DNA of 64,000 nt. Source: Halovivax limisalsi (lineage in GTDB: Archaea > Halobacteriota > Halobacteria > Halobacteriales > Natrialbaceae). The stretch covers positions 3,162,001 to 3,226,000 of the forward strand of contig NZ_CP095757.1 in assembly GCF_023093535.1 (NCBI RefSeq), in the 5' to 3' direction. Below the pieces are notes generated by a model. That model was not told the origin of the DNA and did no database searches. It saw only the letters and a program-made list of their open reading frames with translations. The translations under genes and the position numbers were made by a program. Shown here piece after piece: positions 36,226 through 44,588 of the stretch (the stretch's first letter is position 1; each line of letters opens with the position of its first letter).

Positions 36226-36996
36226 TCACGCTGGAACCCTCGAAGCGACATTACCATCGGGAGCCGTCCCAGTTTCCCAGGATTCCTGGTGAACTGGGTC
36301 GCCGAAAGCGGGGCTGCTAATACCGTTCCAGTCCTCCTGAGCTATGAGGTCGTCCAGCGGTGGAACGATCGAAGAATCCCACGACGATTCGTGAGCCAGC
36401 GTCATATTCGGGTCAGTCAGCTCCGCATCCCACGATTCCTCGTGTACTGGCGCGGCAAACGACGGAAGCAAGTCCGGGCTCCAGCCGTCCTCGTGGACCA
36501 GATCGTCGAATGGCCCGAGGAGATCGGGAAACCAATCCTCGCCGAAGACCAGATTTCCGTATCGGCTCACGGTCACGGCTTCACGCTCCTCGATGCGGGT
36601 ACCGTCATCAAGTTCGGCCAAGACGCGAAGCAGGAATTCACCGTGCCCGTTGTAGATGTGAGAGCGACTGATCAGCGTGGTTCCGGGGACCGATTCGCCG
36701 AGTTCGTGACCAATTCCGTCGATCGTCTCGCTACGAGCGAGTGACCCGTCCCCGAACACGATCCACCACGTGTCGACGGCCTCAATCTGCTCGTCCGGTA
36801 CGGTAATGTCGATGAACGTCGCATCTCCGACGGTTGGTTCTGACTGTCGAATCGAGACGCTTAGCGAAAATTCGACGGGTTCTTCGTCCTGGTTACTGTC
36901 CGAAAATACCTGTTGACCGGCACCTGTACCGGTGAGCCAGAGGCCAGCGAAACCCCCTAGGATTCGGCGACGGCGATTGGACACATCGCTCCTCAT
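36226..36996 (-). CDS. Exported protein with six 17-residue repeats
   Basis: 256 residues. A Tat-like start (SNRRRRILGGFAGLWLTGTGAG) precedes a beta-sandwich domain (residues about 41-145, VEFSLSVSIRQSEPTVGDATFIDITV...GHGEFLLRVLAELDDGT), similar in layout to PKD or CARDB domains. Residues 149-250 are six back-to-back repeats of exactly 17 residues, each with Trp at position 7 (155, 172, 189, 206, 223, 240) and often HExxW or EDW. It overlaps the upstream jelly-roll-like gene by 4 bases. Lower G+C than neighbours. Probably a surface protein; function unknown. Confidence 0.75.
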   Translation of the reverse strand: MRSDVSNRRRRILGGFAGLWLTGTGAGQQVFSDSNQDEEPVEFSLSVSIRQSEPTVGDATFIDITVPDEQIEAVDTWWIVFGDGSLARSETIDGIGHELGESVPGTTLISRSHIYNGHGEFLLRVLAELDDGTRIEEREAVTVSRYGNLVFGEDWFPDLLGPFDDLVHEDGWSPDLLPSFAAPVHEESWDAELTDPNMTLAHESSWDSSIVPPLDDLIAQEDWNGISSPAFGDPVHQESWETGTAPDGNVASRVPA

Positions 36997-37610
36997 TTAT
37001 CGTAGTAGATCCGCGTCCGGTCAAACCAATGATTTCTGGAATGACCGTCCACTGACGAGGGATTATAGAAAACCATACCAACGCCTCCACCATCAGCAAG
37101 GCCCGGATTAGAATCGATTAAGTCCTCATTCTCATTGTAGCGAGTCCACTCATGTTCCATCGATTCACGGAACTCCGGACGAACATGGACGTCGCCTTCC
37201 GACTCGAACACCGTGCACCGAAACTGAAACCACTCACCATTTTGATTTGGGGTGTTTCGCATCTGAATCTTTTTGACGGTCGTGCCATCTCCATTGGTTT
37301 CCTTATATAAACCAATTCGATCGGCAGTGGAGTTGTCAAGGAAACGCATCGAATCGACAGCATAGAAGTTATGTTCGTCTTGCCACCTAAACGCCATCCC
37401 GAACGAGCCATAATTTCCACAATATGCGTGTGTTTCCAACTGCGCTTCGGCCGGTGAGTCGTCGATTGACTGCTTGAGGATGGCCATGTTTTTCGCGGAA
37501 TGGTTTCGTTGTCCATCGACGAAGAGTGATCGATCGCCTTCGAACGCCCGTGTCTCGCTCTGGTGGAAGTGTTCCGATTGGCCAACCCATTTCCAGTCGC
37601 TAAATCCCAT
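36993..37610 (-). CDS. Jelly-roll (LamG-like) domain protein
   Basis: 205 residues without a clear signal peptide. The order of strands (MAILKQSIDDSPAEAQLETHAYCGNYGSFGMAFRWQDEHNFYAVDSM...ADRIGLYKETNGDGTTVKKIQM...NGEWFQFRCTVFESEGDVHVRPEF...GGGVGMVFYN...WFDRTRIYY) is that of concanavalin-like jelly rolls that bind glycans. Start ATG at 37610 (a GTG lies two codons earlier). The minus-strand TATA-like TTTATATAA near 37632-37641 is about 27-30 bases upstream. Coupled by a 4-base overlap to the repeat protein. A/T-rich relative to the genome. Confidence 0.65.
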   Translation of the reverse strand: MGFSDWKWVGQSEHFHQSETRAFEGDRSLFVDGQRNHSAKNMAILKQSIDDSPAEAQLETHAYCGNYGSFGMAFRWQDEHNFYAVDSMRFLDNSTADRIGLYKETNGDGTTVKKIQMRNTPNQNGEWFQFRCTVFESEGDVHVRPEFRESMEHEWTRYNENEDLIDSNPGLADGGGVGMVFYNPSSVDGHSRNHWFDRTRIYYDK

Positions 37611-37630
37611 AGCCACAATTTAGAGTGCTT

Positions 37631-37642
37631 CGTTATATAAAT
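37631..37642 (-). promoter_or_regulatory. Predicted TATA box of the jelly-roll/repeat-protein operon
   Basis: AATTTATATAAC on the minus strand, about 27 bases upstream of the ATG at 37610. The 89-base A/T-rich gap also has to hold the promoter of the divergent large toxin-like gene. Confidence 0.55.
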
Positions 37643-37699
37643 TACTTTTTAGAATTTCATATAGTAACATATTTCAGTTTGTGGTAAATACCTCCATTA

Positions 37700-40600
37700 A
37701 TGATTAACTCTCGCGATCGGTTTCTAGCAGTCGCCATTGCAATTCTTTTGGCGATGACACCGGTGGCTGGACCGGTGATAGCTGGCGAGTTAGGGAATTC
37801 GTACGATATCGGAATCAGTCCCAACAAGCCGGATATTGACCATAACAACACCTCGCCGATTGGGATGGAGGGGCGGCTGGACGACAATCGATCAACGCCG
37901 TTGGACCCCACGTGGCAATTCGACGGGGCAGACGGAGCGATCGAATCCTCGCCGACGATCGTGAACGGAACTGTGTACGTCGGCTCGAGTGACGGGTCGG
38001 TCTACGCCGTCGATTTCGAGACTGGAACCAAGCTGTGGGAGTTCGACGAACCGGACGGAGCGATCACCGGTTCGCCGACCGTCGACAACGGGGTGGTCTA
38101 CGTGGGCTCTCACGACGAGACGCTGTACGCCATCGACGCGGCTACCGGTGAGCAGCGCTGGGCATTCGATCGACCCTCGAACTGGATCTACGGGTCGCCG
38201 ACGGTCGTCGGTGGGACCGTCTACGTTGGCGCACTCGATAGTACCGTGTATGCGGTCGATACGGCGAGCGGAACCCTCGAATGGCGTTTCTCGGGTGATC
38301 GACACAGCTCCGATGGAGAACCGATGGGTCCCGTCGCTTCGTCTGTGACAGTCGTCAATCGCACCGTCTACGTGAGTTCGCTCGACGGGTCGCTCTATGC
38401 ACTCGATGCCTGGAACGGAAAGGAACAGTGGGAATTCGAGGACCCCGAGGGAGAACTGTTCTCCTCGCCGACAGTCGCCAACGAGACCGTCTTCGTCGGT
38501 TCGCACGACGAGTCATTGTACGCCGTAGACGCCGAAACCGGCGAAAAGCGGTGGTCGTTCTACCAGCCCGACGGTGCAATCCCGTCGACACCGACTGTGG
38601 ACGACGGGGTCGTCTACGTCGGATCAGCCGACAGGAACCTCTACGCTGTGGACGCCGAAACCGGGGTGATCCGGTGGGCGTTTAGCGAACTCCCGTTCGA
38701 AGGCCCCGAGGGCGGAATCAGTTCATCGCCGACGGTTGCGGGAGACACCGTCTACATCGGAGCGGACGACGGTATCGTGTACGCCGTCGACGAGACGACC
38801 GGTGACGAGATAGCCCGGTTCGACGCTGCCGACGAGGCCGTTCGCTCGTCGCCGACGGTCGTCGACGGAACCCTGGTCGTCGGTAGCGACGACGGGAATC
38901 TCACGGCGTTCGACACGGGCGGGTCGGCGGACAGCGACGGGTCACGCGTCGAGCACGGCACCCTCGGCCACGTTCATCCGTGTCCGGACCTCGAACTGGC
39001 GGACTCGAACGACGACTGTATCCCGGACGTCGTGGCGTCGGCGGACCTGCACATGCCCGAGGACGGGTCCGACGTAGCCGGCGACCCGATCGAGCTGGAT
39101 CCGACGGTGCGGGATTCGAGCGGGGATGGGATCCACGATCACGTGCTCCTCGACATCGAGTGGGAGGTCACCGAGGCGGGCAACGAGACGCACGTCGACG
39201 CCGCGGTCACCGACGCGATCGCTCACCCGTCCCGGATCGACTCGACGGGCGACGGACTCACCGATTACGAGCAACTCGTCGGCTGGAAGATCGCGTACAC
39301 GTCATCGCTCAACGACACGGTGGGCTTCTTCGAGGCCGTCAGCGACGCCGAGGACCTCGGCGCCGTCTCCCGAGCGTCGGAAACCTACATGACCCATGAG
39401 TGGGTGACGACCGATCCTCTCCGGAACGATACGTCGGGTGACGGTCTCTCCGACAGGGAGGAACAGGCCCTCGGGACCGACCCGCGATCGAACGATACGA
39501 CGGGCGACGGGTCGCCGGACGTCGAGGCCGGTACGGCCGAGTACGATCCGACGCTCTTCGAGGTGAGCCCGCCGCTGATCGAGGTCGACGACACCTCATT
39601 CGAGCCGGACAACGTCTCCGCCTCCTACCAAATCGACGTCACCGTCGAGGACCCGACCGGCATCGAGGCCGTCGAGATTCGCCGCGACGGGGACCTGGAG
39701 GCCAGCTTCGAAGACCCCGGAACGACGGCTGACCTCGAGACGACCCTCGAACTCGGCCCGGTCGACGCGGTCACGGACCTGTTCACCGGTGCAACGATCA
39801 CCGTTGAGGCTGCGGATTACCACGGGAACGAAGTCTCGGCGGTCGCGCGCGAACAGAATGACGTCTTCGGCGACGTCTCCCACCGGCTGAGCGAGCACGG
39901 CCTGACGACGCCCGAGATCGAGCGACACCTCGGCACGATGTCTGGGGCCTCGACCGGCCTCGGCGAGACGATCGATCTGCTCCGATTGCTGTACCACGAC
40001 CCCCTCGGTCTGATTCCGTCGATCAGGGAGGTCGTCGACGCCATCGAAAACTACGACGAGATTATCGAGGCCCTCCCGGAGCAGGTCCACCAGCAGCAGG
40101 AACTGAACAACCCGCACGATTCGGAGGCACAGCCGGAGCTCTACCAGGCCTACCGGGAGGGCTGGTACGCCGGCTACGTCACGTGGTTCGTGTTCGAAGC
40201 GGTCGTCCCGGCTGGCGAGGCGGCGAAGGCGGTCAAGAGCGTCGATCGACTCGACTCCGCGCTCGATCGGCTCAGTCCCTCGGAGATTCAGCGCGCGGCG
40301 AAGTACGCCTCCAGATCGGATCACACGCGGACGTCCGTGCTTCGTCACTCGCGCTATCAGATTTCGCAGAGAATCACCTCCGGACTCGGCGTGGGCCAGC
40401 ACATTGGCGAGCAAATACTCGGTCCAGTGCGGTCGAGCGGTCGGCAAGTGCAGGTTGCCGACCGGTTACGACGCTCGGACATCGATAGCGATCAGCTCGA
40501 ATCGCTCTCGGCAGCAGAGCGCGAGGGCATCGGCTCGTATCTCGCCCGCGGTGGCGACGAATCCGCACTCAAACGTGCACTCGACGTTGGCTGTCCAAGC

Positions 40601-41305
40601 AGCGCATCAACTTCGAGACCGAGCATCACGTCACGGCGATGCACGATCCCGGACGAGTGGTACACCGACGGGGCTGGGATCCGGCTGATTGAGGAACTCA
40701 ACGACGACTCGCTACAGGCGGTCCTGGACCTCGACGTCGATCGTGCCGCGGAGTTGCGATCGGCGTTCCCGCGCAAGCACGCCGATGGATATGCCACAGC
40801 GGACGAGATCGGAGCGTTCGCCCGTCACGTCAACGAGATATCTGACATCGATGGGATCAACAGCGGTCCCGTGAAGGACTTTATCACTGCGAACTCGAGA
40901 GGTAACGTCGATGGAGCACTCCGTGAGGTTGCGGTTGCAGCCGATATCGGTGCAGACTCCATCGAACGAATGAATATCCAGGTGGGACCGAAAGGGGTTG
41001 ATGGTGAATTGGACATCAAACTCAAATCCGGTCAGGTCGTAGAAACGAAACCGAATTTTGGAAGGAAACCATCGTCAACGTTTAACGAGATTAAGAAGAA
41101 ACTCACGGCCATGAAAAAACACGATCCGACGGAACTCGACGGGAACACGTTAACTATCCGAGCAGCGGAGGTCAACAACGTCGACGACGTGCAACGGATA
41201 GTTGACTCGTGGGAAAAAACCGTACGAGAAAGCGGCGAGTGGAACAACGCGGCCATCGATCTCCGCGTTATTGACGACAGCATAGGGGAAGTCGTTGCAG
41301 ACTGA
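37700..41305 (+). CDS. Secreted polymorphic toxin-like protein: PQQ propeller, DxDxD repeats, nuclease-like C-terminus
   Basis: 1201 residues. Residues 1-29 are a Sec-type signal (FLAVAIAILLAMTPVAGPVIAG). Residues about 70-412 hold eight PQQ/BamB propeller repeats (SSPTVxxGTVYVGSxDxxLYAVDxxTG..W.F). Residues about 430-610 contain five calcium-binding-like motifs such as DSTGDGLTDYEQ and DTSGDGLSDREEQ; a beta-sandwich follows (630-720). The helical region near 830-860 (YREGWYAGYVTWFVFEAVVP) resembles pre-toxin segments. Residues about 1050-1190 look like a PD-(D/E)xK nuclease: E1076 in GALREVAVA, D1105 in GELDI, E1115 and K1117 in VETK. Residues about 963-984 seem to be read in a shifted frame. 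A candidate immunity gene follows after 17 bases. Confidence 0.8.
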   Translation: MINSRDRFLAVAIAILLAMTPVAGPVIAGELGNSYDIGISPNKPDIDHNNTSPIGMEGRLDDNRSTPLDPTWQFDGADGAIESSPTIVNGTVYVGSSDGSVYAVDFETGTKLWEFDEPDGAITGSPTVDNGVVYVGSHDETLYAIDAATGEQRWAFDRPSNWIYGSPTVVGGTVYVGALDSTVYAVDTASGTLEWRFSGDRHSSDGEPMGPVASSVTVVNRTVYVSSLDGSLYALDAWNGKEQWEFEDPEGELFSSPTVANETVFVGSHDESLYAVDAETGEKRWSFYQPDGAIPSTPTVDDGVVYVGSADRNLYAVDAETGVIRWAFSELPFEGPEGGISSSPTVAGDTVYIGADDGIVYAVDETTGDEIARFDAADEAVRSSPTVVDGTLVVGSDDGNLTAFDTGGSADSDGSRVEHGTLGHVHPCPDLELADSNDDCIPDVVASADLHMPEDGSDVAGDPIELDPTVRDSSGDGIHDHVLLDIEWEVTEAGNETHVDAAVTDAIAHPSRIDSTGDGLTDYEQLVGWKIAYTSSLNDTVGFFEAVSDAEDLGAVSRASETYMTHEWVTTDPLRNDTSGDGLSDREEQALGTDPRSNDTTGDGSPDVEAGTAEYDPTLFEVSPPLIEVDDTSFEPDNVSASYQIDVTVEDPTGIEAVEIRRDGDLEASFEDPGTTADLETTLELGPVDAVTDLFTGATITVEAADYHGNEVSAVAREQNDVFGDVSHRLSEHGLTTPEIERHLGTMSGASTGLGETIDLLRLLYHDPLGLIPSIREVVDAIENYDEIIEALPEQVHQQQELNNPHDSEAQPELYQAYREGWYAGYVTWFVFEAVVPAGEAAKAVKSVDRLDSALDRLSPSEIQRAAKYASRSDHTRTSVLRHSRYQISQRITSGLGVGQHIGEQILGPVRSSGRQVQVADRLRRSDIDSDQLESLSAAEREGIGSYLARGGDESALKRALDVGCPSSASTSRPSITSRRCTIPDEWYTDGAGIRLIEELNDDSLQAVLDLDVDRAAELRSAFPRKHADGYATADEIGAFARHVNEISDIDGINSGPVKDFITANSRGNVDGALREVAVAADIGADSIERMNIQVGPKGVDGELDIKLKSGQVVETKPNFGRKPSSTFNEIKKKLTAMKKHDPTELDGNTLTIRAAEVNNVDDVQRIVDSWEKTVRESGEWNNAAIDLRVIDDSIGEVVAD
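40586..40652 (+). other. Compensated frameshift segment inside the toxin-like gene
   Basis: In the reading frame the stretch gives CPSSASTSRPSITSRRCTIP, a Ser/Arg-rich string typical of out-of-frame haloarchaeal DNA. Read two bases later, from 40588, it gives WLSKQRINFETEHHVTAMHD with almost all codons ending in G or C, then rejoins the main frame at DEWYTDGAG. One base lost near 40586 and one gained near 40650 explains both junctions. Confidence 0.65.
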
Positions 41306-41322
41306 ACGTTTAGAAGTAGAGT

Positions 41323-42072
41323 ATGAAGGATTTCATCGAAATTGCGTACGTGTTCGAGGAGCAACTAACAGTTGACGCGCTCGAAACCCTCTTCGAATCT
41401 CTCGCATCGCATCCGTATAGCAGTTCGGCGGCCAGCTCGCTAGACATCGTGTGCTGGGTCGAAACAGGAGGTATGGAGAAACAAGTCGGAACGTCAATGG
41501 ATGCGGCACGAGCCTGCAGAAAAGGATACGCGGCAAGTGTCACAATCGAGTTTGGTTCATTCGAACTAAGTATCGGTCCAGATCACGAGGACGAGTGCCT
41601 CTCGAATGTCCCTCACATTGTGTTTAGCGAGCACGTTCACCCGTTCAGAGTTCCCTCGACGGAGGACGTGGATCAGGGGTTTCATCGACGACGATTTCAG
41701 TTCGTGTCGGTGCTGGCGTATGCCGCAGAATTACTTGACCCTAACTGGGGATTTGGCCGCTGGGGAAACCTGGCTGTGGATTCGGACTCGACAGTGCGAG
41801 AACTGGCGACATCCAATGCACCACCCCTCTATGAATACAACGTGTTCGACTCCCAGACCGTCGAAACGATCGGCCGCGATCGCGTACTATCGGCGCCCGC
41901 GTGGTTCGTAGAGGAACTCGATTCCGGCGGCGTCTTCCTCGCCGTCCGAGAGCCGCCGAAACAGTGCAACTCCAGCCTAGCGCCCTGTGTCGAGGTTGCA
42001 GACCATCTCGGCATCCCGATCGCGAGAACGGAACGTACTACGGAATATCGAGAACGAATGGGGTCCACTTAG
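41323..42072 (+). CDS. Candidate immunity protein
   Basis: 249 residues, cytoplasmic, no signal. Starts MKDFIEIAYVFEEQLTVDALETLFESL and continues with a mixed alpha/beta domain (ASVTIEFGSFELSIGPDHEDE...FQFVSVLAYAAELLDPNWGFGRWGNLAVD...LYEYNVFDSQTVETIGRDRVLSAPAWFVEELDSGGVFLAVREPP). The layout, with an early PDHEDE, a DPNWGFGRWG turn and a late VFLAVRE strand, is like bacterial Imm-type immunity proteins (Imm52-like), a resemblance I cannot test. Its place 17 bases after a toxin-like C-terminus is the main evidence. The last residues may be eroded, because they run into the next broken module. Confidence 0.6.
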   Translation: MKDFIEIAYVFEEQLTVDALETLFESLASHPYSSSAASSLDIVCWVETGGMEKQVGTSMDAARACRKGYAASVTIEFGSFELSIGPDHEDECLSNVPHIVFSEHVHPFRVPSTEDVDQGFHRRRFQFVSVLAYAAELLDPNWGFGRWGNLAVDSDSTVRELATSNAPPLYEYNVFDSQTVETIGRDRVLSAPAWFVEELDSGGVFLAVREPPKQCNSSLAPCVEVADHLGIPIARTERTTEYRERMGST

Positions 42073-42487
42073 GAGAGGGTTGGCACCCGGGGAATCACCG
42101 AGTAACGAGAGGGTTCACAAGTGCCGTCCGATACGCGGACGACAGTGCGGACGTGATGGTGGAACCCGGTAACGGCGACTACGTCCTGGGCGTCACCCGG
42201 AATGGGCAGACCGAATACGTCGACGTGAAAACTGCGGGGGCAAGGCGAAATAGTGGTTCGTAAAATCAGCACAGCGGGAAGCAGAACATACACGTCCGAA
42301 TGAGTCTCACGTCGAAGATGTCGTCGGGAACGACGTCGGGTTTTCCCCACCAATCCAGCGAGTCTCACGGGAAGCGAGTGCACTGGTCGCACTCGCCCGA
42401 ACGCACGATATCGACGTCCGCGTCGACAGCGAGTACGTTCCTGATGCGCTCTACGACGAGGGCCACTATCCGCTGTGTGGAGACTAA
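42069..42487 (+). pseudogene. Broken orphan nuclease-like toxin module
   Basis: One frame reads HPGNHRVTRGFTSAVRYADD, SADVMVEPGNGDYVLGVTRN, GQTEYVDVKT and stops at 42261. The next frame carries a TAG at about 42250 and then WFVKSAQREAEHTRPNESHV and REASALVALARTHDIDVRVD, ending at 42485-42487. Joined at about 42235, the text is like a restriction-type fold: ADVMVE, YVDVKT, then an AQREA helix. A frameshift and a stop make it non-functional. It looks like a displaced old toxin tip kept behind the current toxin-immunity pair. Confidence 0.55.
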
Positions 42488-42535
42488 CCGAGAGTACGTT
42501 TTTCGTTCGAATTCACCCCGACAAGAACCAAGAAT

Positions 42536-43765
42536 TCACTCCAGTCCCGACACGACCTCCTCCGGCTCGACGTCGAAGTCACCGCCCCAGGCGAGTTCGG
42601 GGGAGCCGCCACCGCCGCCGCCGAATTCCTCCGTCAGTGCCCGGAGGATTGCCGCTGCATCCGCGTCCTCGCCCGCCGCGACGACGGCGAACGGCGACTC
42701 TTCCTCGCCGGCGACCACCACGACGTCGGCCACCTCGCCGGCCGTCTCGCGCGCGACCTCGCCCGCTTCGTCGGCGTCGACGCCGCCGGCCGTCGTGGCC
42801 ACCCAGGTGCGCCCGTCGCGTTCGAACGCCTCGGCGCCCTCGATCCTGGTTCTGACGAGTTCTCGCTGGAGCGTGTCGACCGAGTCGGCCAGTTCCGCGC
42901 GTTCGGTTTCGAGTCGCGAGAGCTCGCCCGTGGCCTCGCCGAGCGGGACGCCGAGCTGGCGGCTCGCGGCGAACGTCACGCGTTTTTCCGTCGCGCGCCG
43001 GTCGATCGCCCGCGGCCCGACGGCGAGTTCGACCCCGACCCGCCCCGGTCGCGGCTGCGTCGCGCCGAGGATCGTCACCGGCCCGATCTCGCGGGTGTTC
43101 CTGACGTGGGTCCCTGCGCAGGCGGCGGCGTCCCAGGTATCACTCGCCGCGTTGATCGTGTTTGCCCCGCCGCTGTCCGCGTCGCCGATCGTCACCACGC
43201 GAACGCGGCCCTTCTCGAAGGCGCCGTCGTCCGTCGCCTCGGAGATGGCGATATCGTCCGTTTCGCGCGCCTCAGCGACGGGGATCGAATCCCAGGAGAC
43301 GGACCGGGACTCCCAGACCACCTGGTTGAGCAGTTCGTCGAGTTCGACGAGCGCGTCGTCGTCGACGGCGTCGTTCGTCTCGACGTCGACGCGAGCGCGC
43401 TCGGCCCCGATCTCGACGCCCGCGTAGGCGACGTCGTTGAGGACGCGACGGGCCGCGCCGTAACAGACGTGACACGCGGTGTGGGCGCGCATGCAGTACA
43501 TGCGCGTCTCCCAGTCGATCGAGCACAGGACGCTGTTTCCCGCCCGAAAACGGGGCTCGTCCGAGAGGACGTGGACCACCTCGCCGTCTTCGAAGCGGAC
43601 GTCGGCGACGGGGACGTCGCCGATCGTCCCCTGATCCGCCGGCTGGCCGGCGCTCGCAGCGAAGAAGTGCGTCGTCTCGAGCCAGACGCGACGGCCGTCG
43701 ACGGCCGCCACCGTCGATTCGAACCGCGTTCCGTACGGTTCGGCAGCGGCCCGTTGGGGGCTCAT
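42536..43765 (-). CDS. alaX: Alanyl-tRNA editing protein (AlaX-L, DHHA1)
   Basis: Free-standing editing factor that hydrolyses mischarged Ser/Gly-tRNA(Ala). 409 residues. The zinc-binding editing site is MRAHTACHVCYGA (HxxxH) with AACAGTHVRNTREIG (CxxxH), preceded by the beta-barrel TTHFFAASAGQPADQGTIGDVPV, and a coiled segment and DHHA1-like domain fill the C-terminal 130 residues (VATTAGGVDADEAGEVARETAGEVADVVVVAGEEESPFAVVAAG). ATG at 43765 is chosen; a GTG one codon earlier is possible. A GGGGGGSPELAWGG tail is typical of the AlaRS C-terminus. Confidence 0.92.
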   Translation of the reverse strand: MSPQRAAAEPYGTRFESTVAAVDGRRVWLETTHFFAASAGQPADQGTIGDVPVADVRFEDGEVVHVLSDEPRFRAGNSVLCSIDWETRMYCMRAHTACHVCYGAARRVLNDVAYAGVEIGAERARVDVETNDAVDDDALVELDELLNQVVWESRSVSWDSIPVAEARETDDIAISEATDDGAFEKGRVRVVTIGDADSGGANTINAASDTWDAAACAGTHVRNTREIGPVTILGATQPRPGRVGVELAVGPRAIDRRATEKRVTFAASRQLGVPLGEATGELSRLETERAELADSVDTLQRELVRTRIEGAEAFERDGRTWVATTAGGVDADEAGEVARETAGEVADVVVVAGEEESPFAVVAAGEDADAAAILRALTEEFGGGGGGSPELAWGGDFDVEPEEVVSGLE

Positions 43766-43877
43766 CACTGCTCAGTGGGAGGGGAGGCGATAAAAATCTG
43801 CTCGCCGCGACCGTTCCGCTGGAAGACAGGTTCGCCACCAGAGTTCGGCGTCAGCGCACCACCTCGCTTCGTCCGGC

Positions 43878-44384
43878 TCACTCCGCGAGTTCGACGTCGA
43901 GTCGTTCCTCCAGCGCGTCGATCAGCCCGCCGCCGATGCCGGCCTGCGTCGCTCGCCCCTGTTCGATCGCCAGGAGATCGGATTCGGGAACCCCGAGGTC
44001 CTCGGCCAGTTCCTCCCGGGTGAGTCCCGCGTCCTGTCTGGCAGATTCGAGGACGTCACCGTACTCCGATACCAGGTAGGGCAGCGGGTCGTCGTCGTAG
44101 TTCGTCCCCTCGCGCTCCCAGTGCTCCGAGTCGCCGTCCCAGACGGGCGTCGCCTTCGCGACGTTCTGGGCGGCCTTCTTCTTTCGATTCCGCTCGTCTC
44201 GGTCGTTCGATCCGGACGACGACGTCGATCCCTTGGATCCGTCGCCGTGTGTCGCACAGCCGGGACAGACCGACAGCCGCGCCCCCGCCACCGTCTCCTC
44301 CGTGAGCGAGTCGCTCTCGGTCCCGCAGAGTTCGCACGTGGTTCCACCGCCGCCCCCGGTGGACCCGGTCGAGTACTTGGCCAT
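43878..44384 (-). CDS. Multiprotein-bridging factor 1-like HTH protein
   Basis: 168 residues. An N-terminal zinc ribbon (CELCGTESDSLTEETVAGARLSVCPGC) follows a Gly-rich stretch, then a basic KKKAAQNVAKATPVWD linker, and a C-terminal XRE-type HTH (LESARQDAGLTREELAEDLGVPESDLLAIEQGRA) precedes an acidic helix. This is the archaeal MBF1 architecture, which bridges regulators or the ribosome and the transcription machinery. Start MAKYSTGST at 44384. Confidence 0.88.
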   Translation of the reverse strand: MAKYSTGSTGGGGGTTCELCGTESDSLTEETVAGARLSVCPGCATHGDGSKGSTSSSGSNDRDERNRKKKAAQNVAKATPVWDGDSEHWEREGTNYDDDPLPYLVSEYGDVLESARQDAGLTREELAEDLGVPESDLLAIEQGRATQAGIGGGLIDALEERLDVELAE

Positions 44385-44452
44385 GCGGGTAATTCGGCGC
44401 TCCGGCATTTGAATGGCCCGCCTCCACCCACCCCGGGGCGCCCGGAAAAGAA

Positions 44453-44466
44453 CACGTTTTTATATC
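44453..44466 (+). promoter_or_regulatory. Predicted TATA box of tRNA-Leu
   Basis: CGTTTTTATATCGA, about 40 bases upstream of the mature tRNA 5' end, fits a promoter with a short 5' leader. Confidence 0.5.
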
Positions 44467-44503
44467 GACCCCCGGGTAGGATTTGGTGCGGAGTGCACAG
44501 CGA

Positions 44504-44568
<65 letters not shown>

Positions 44569-44588
<20 letters not shown>

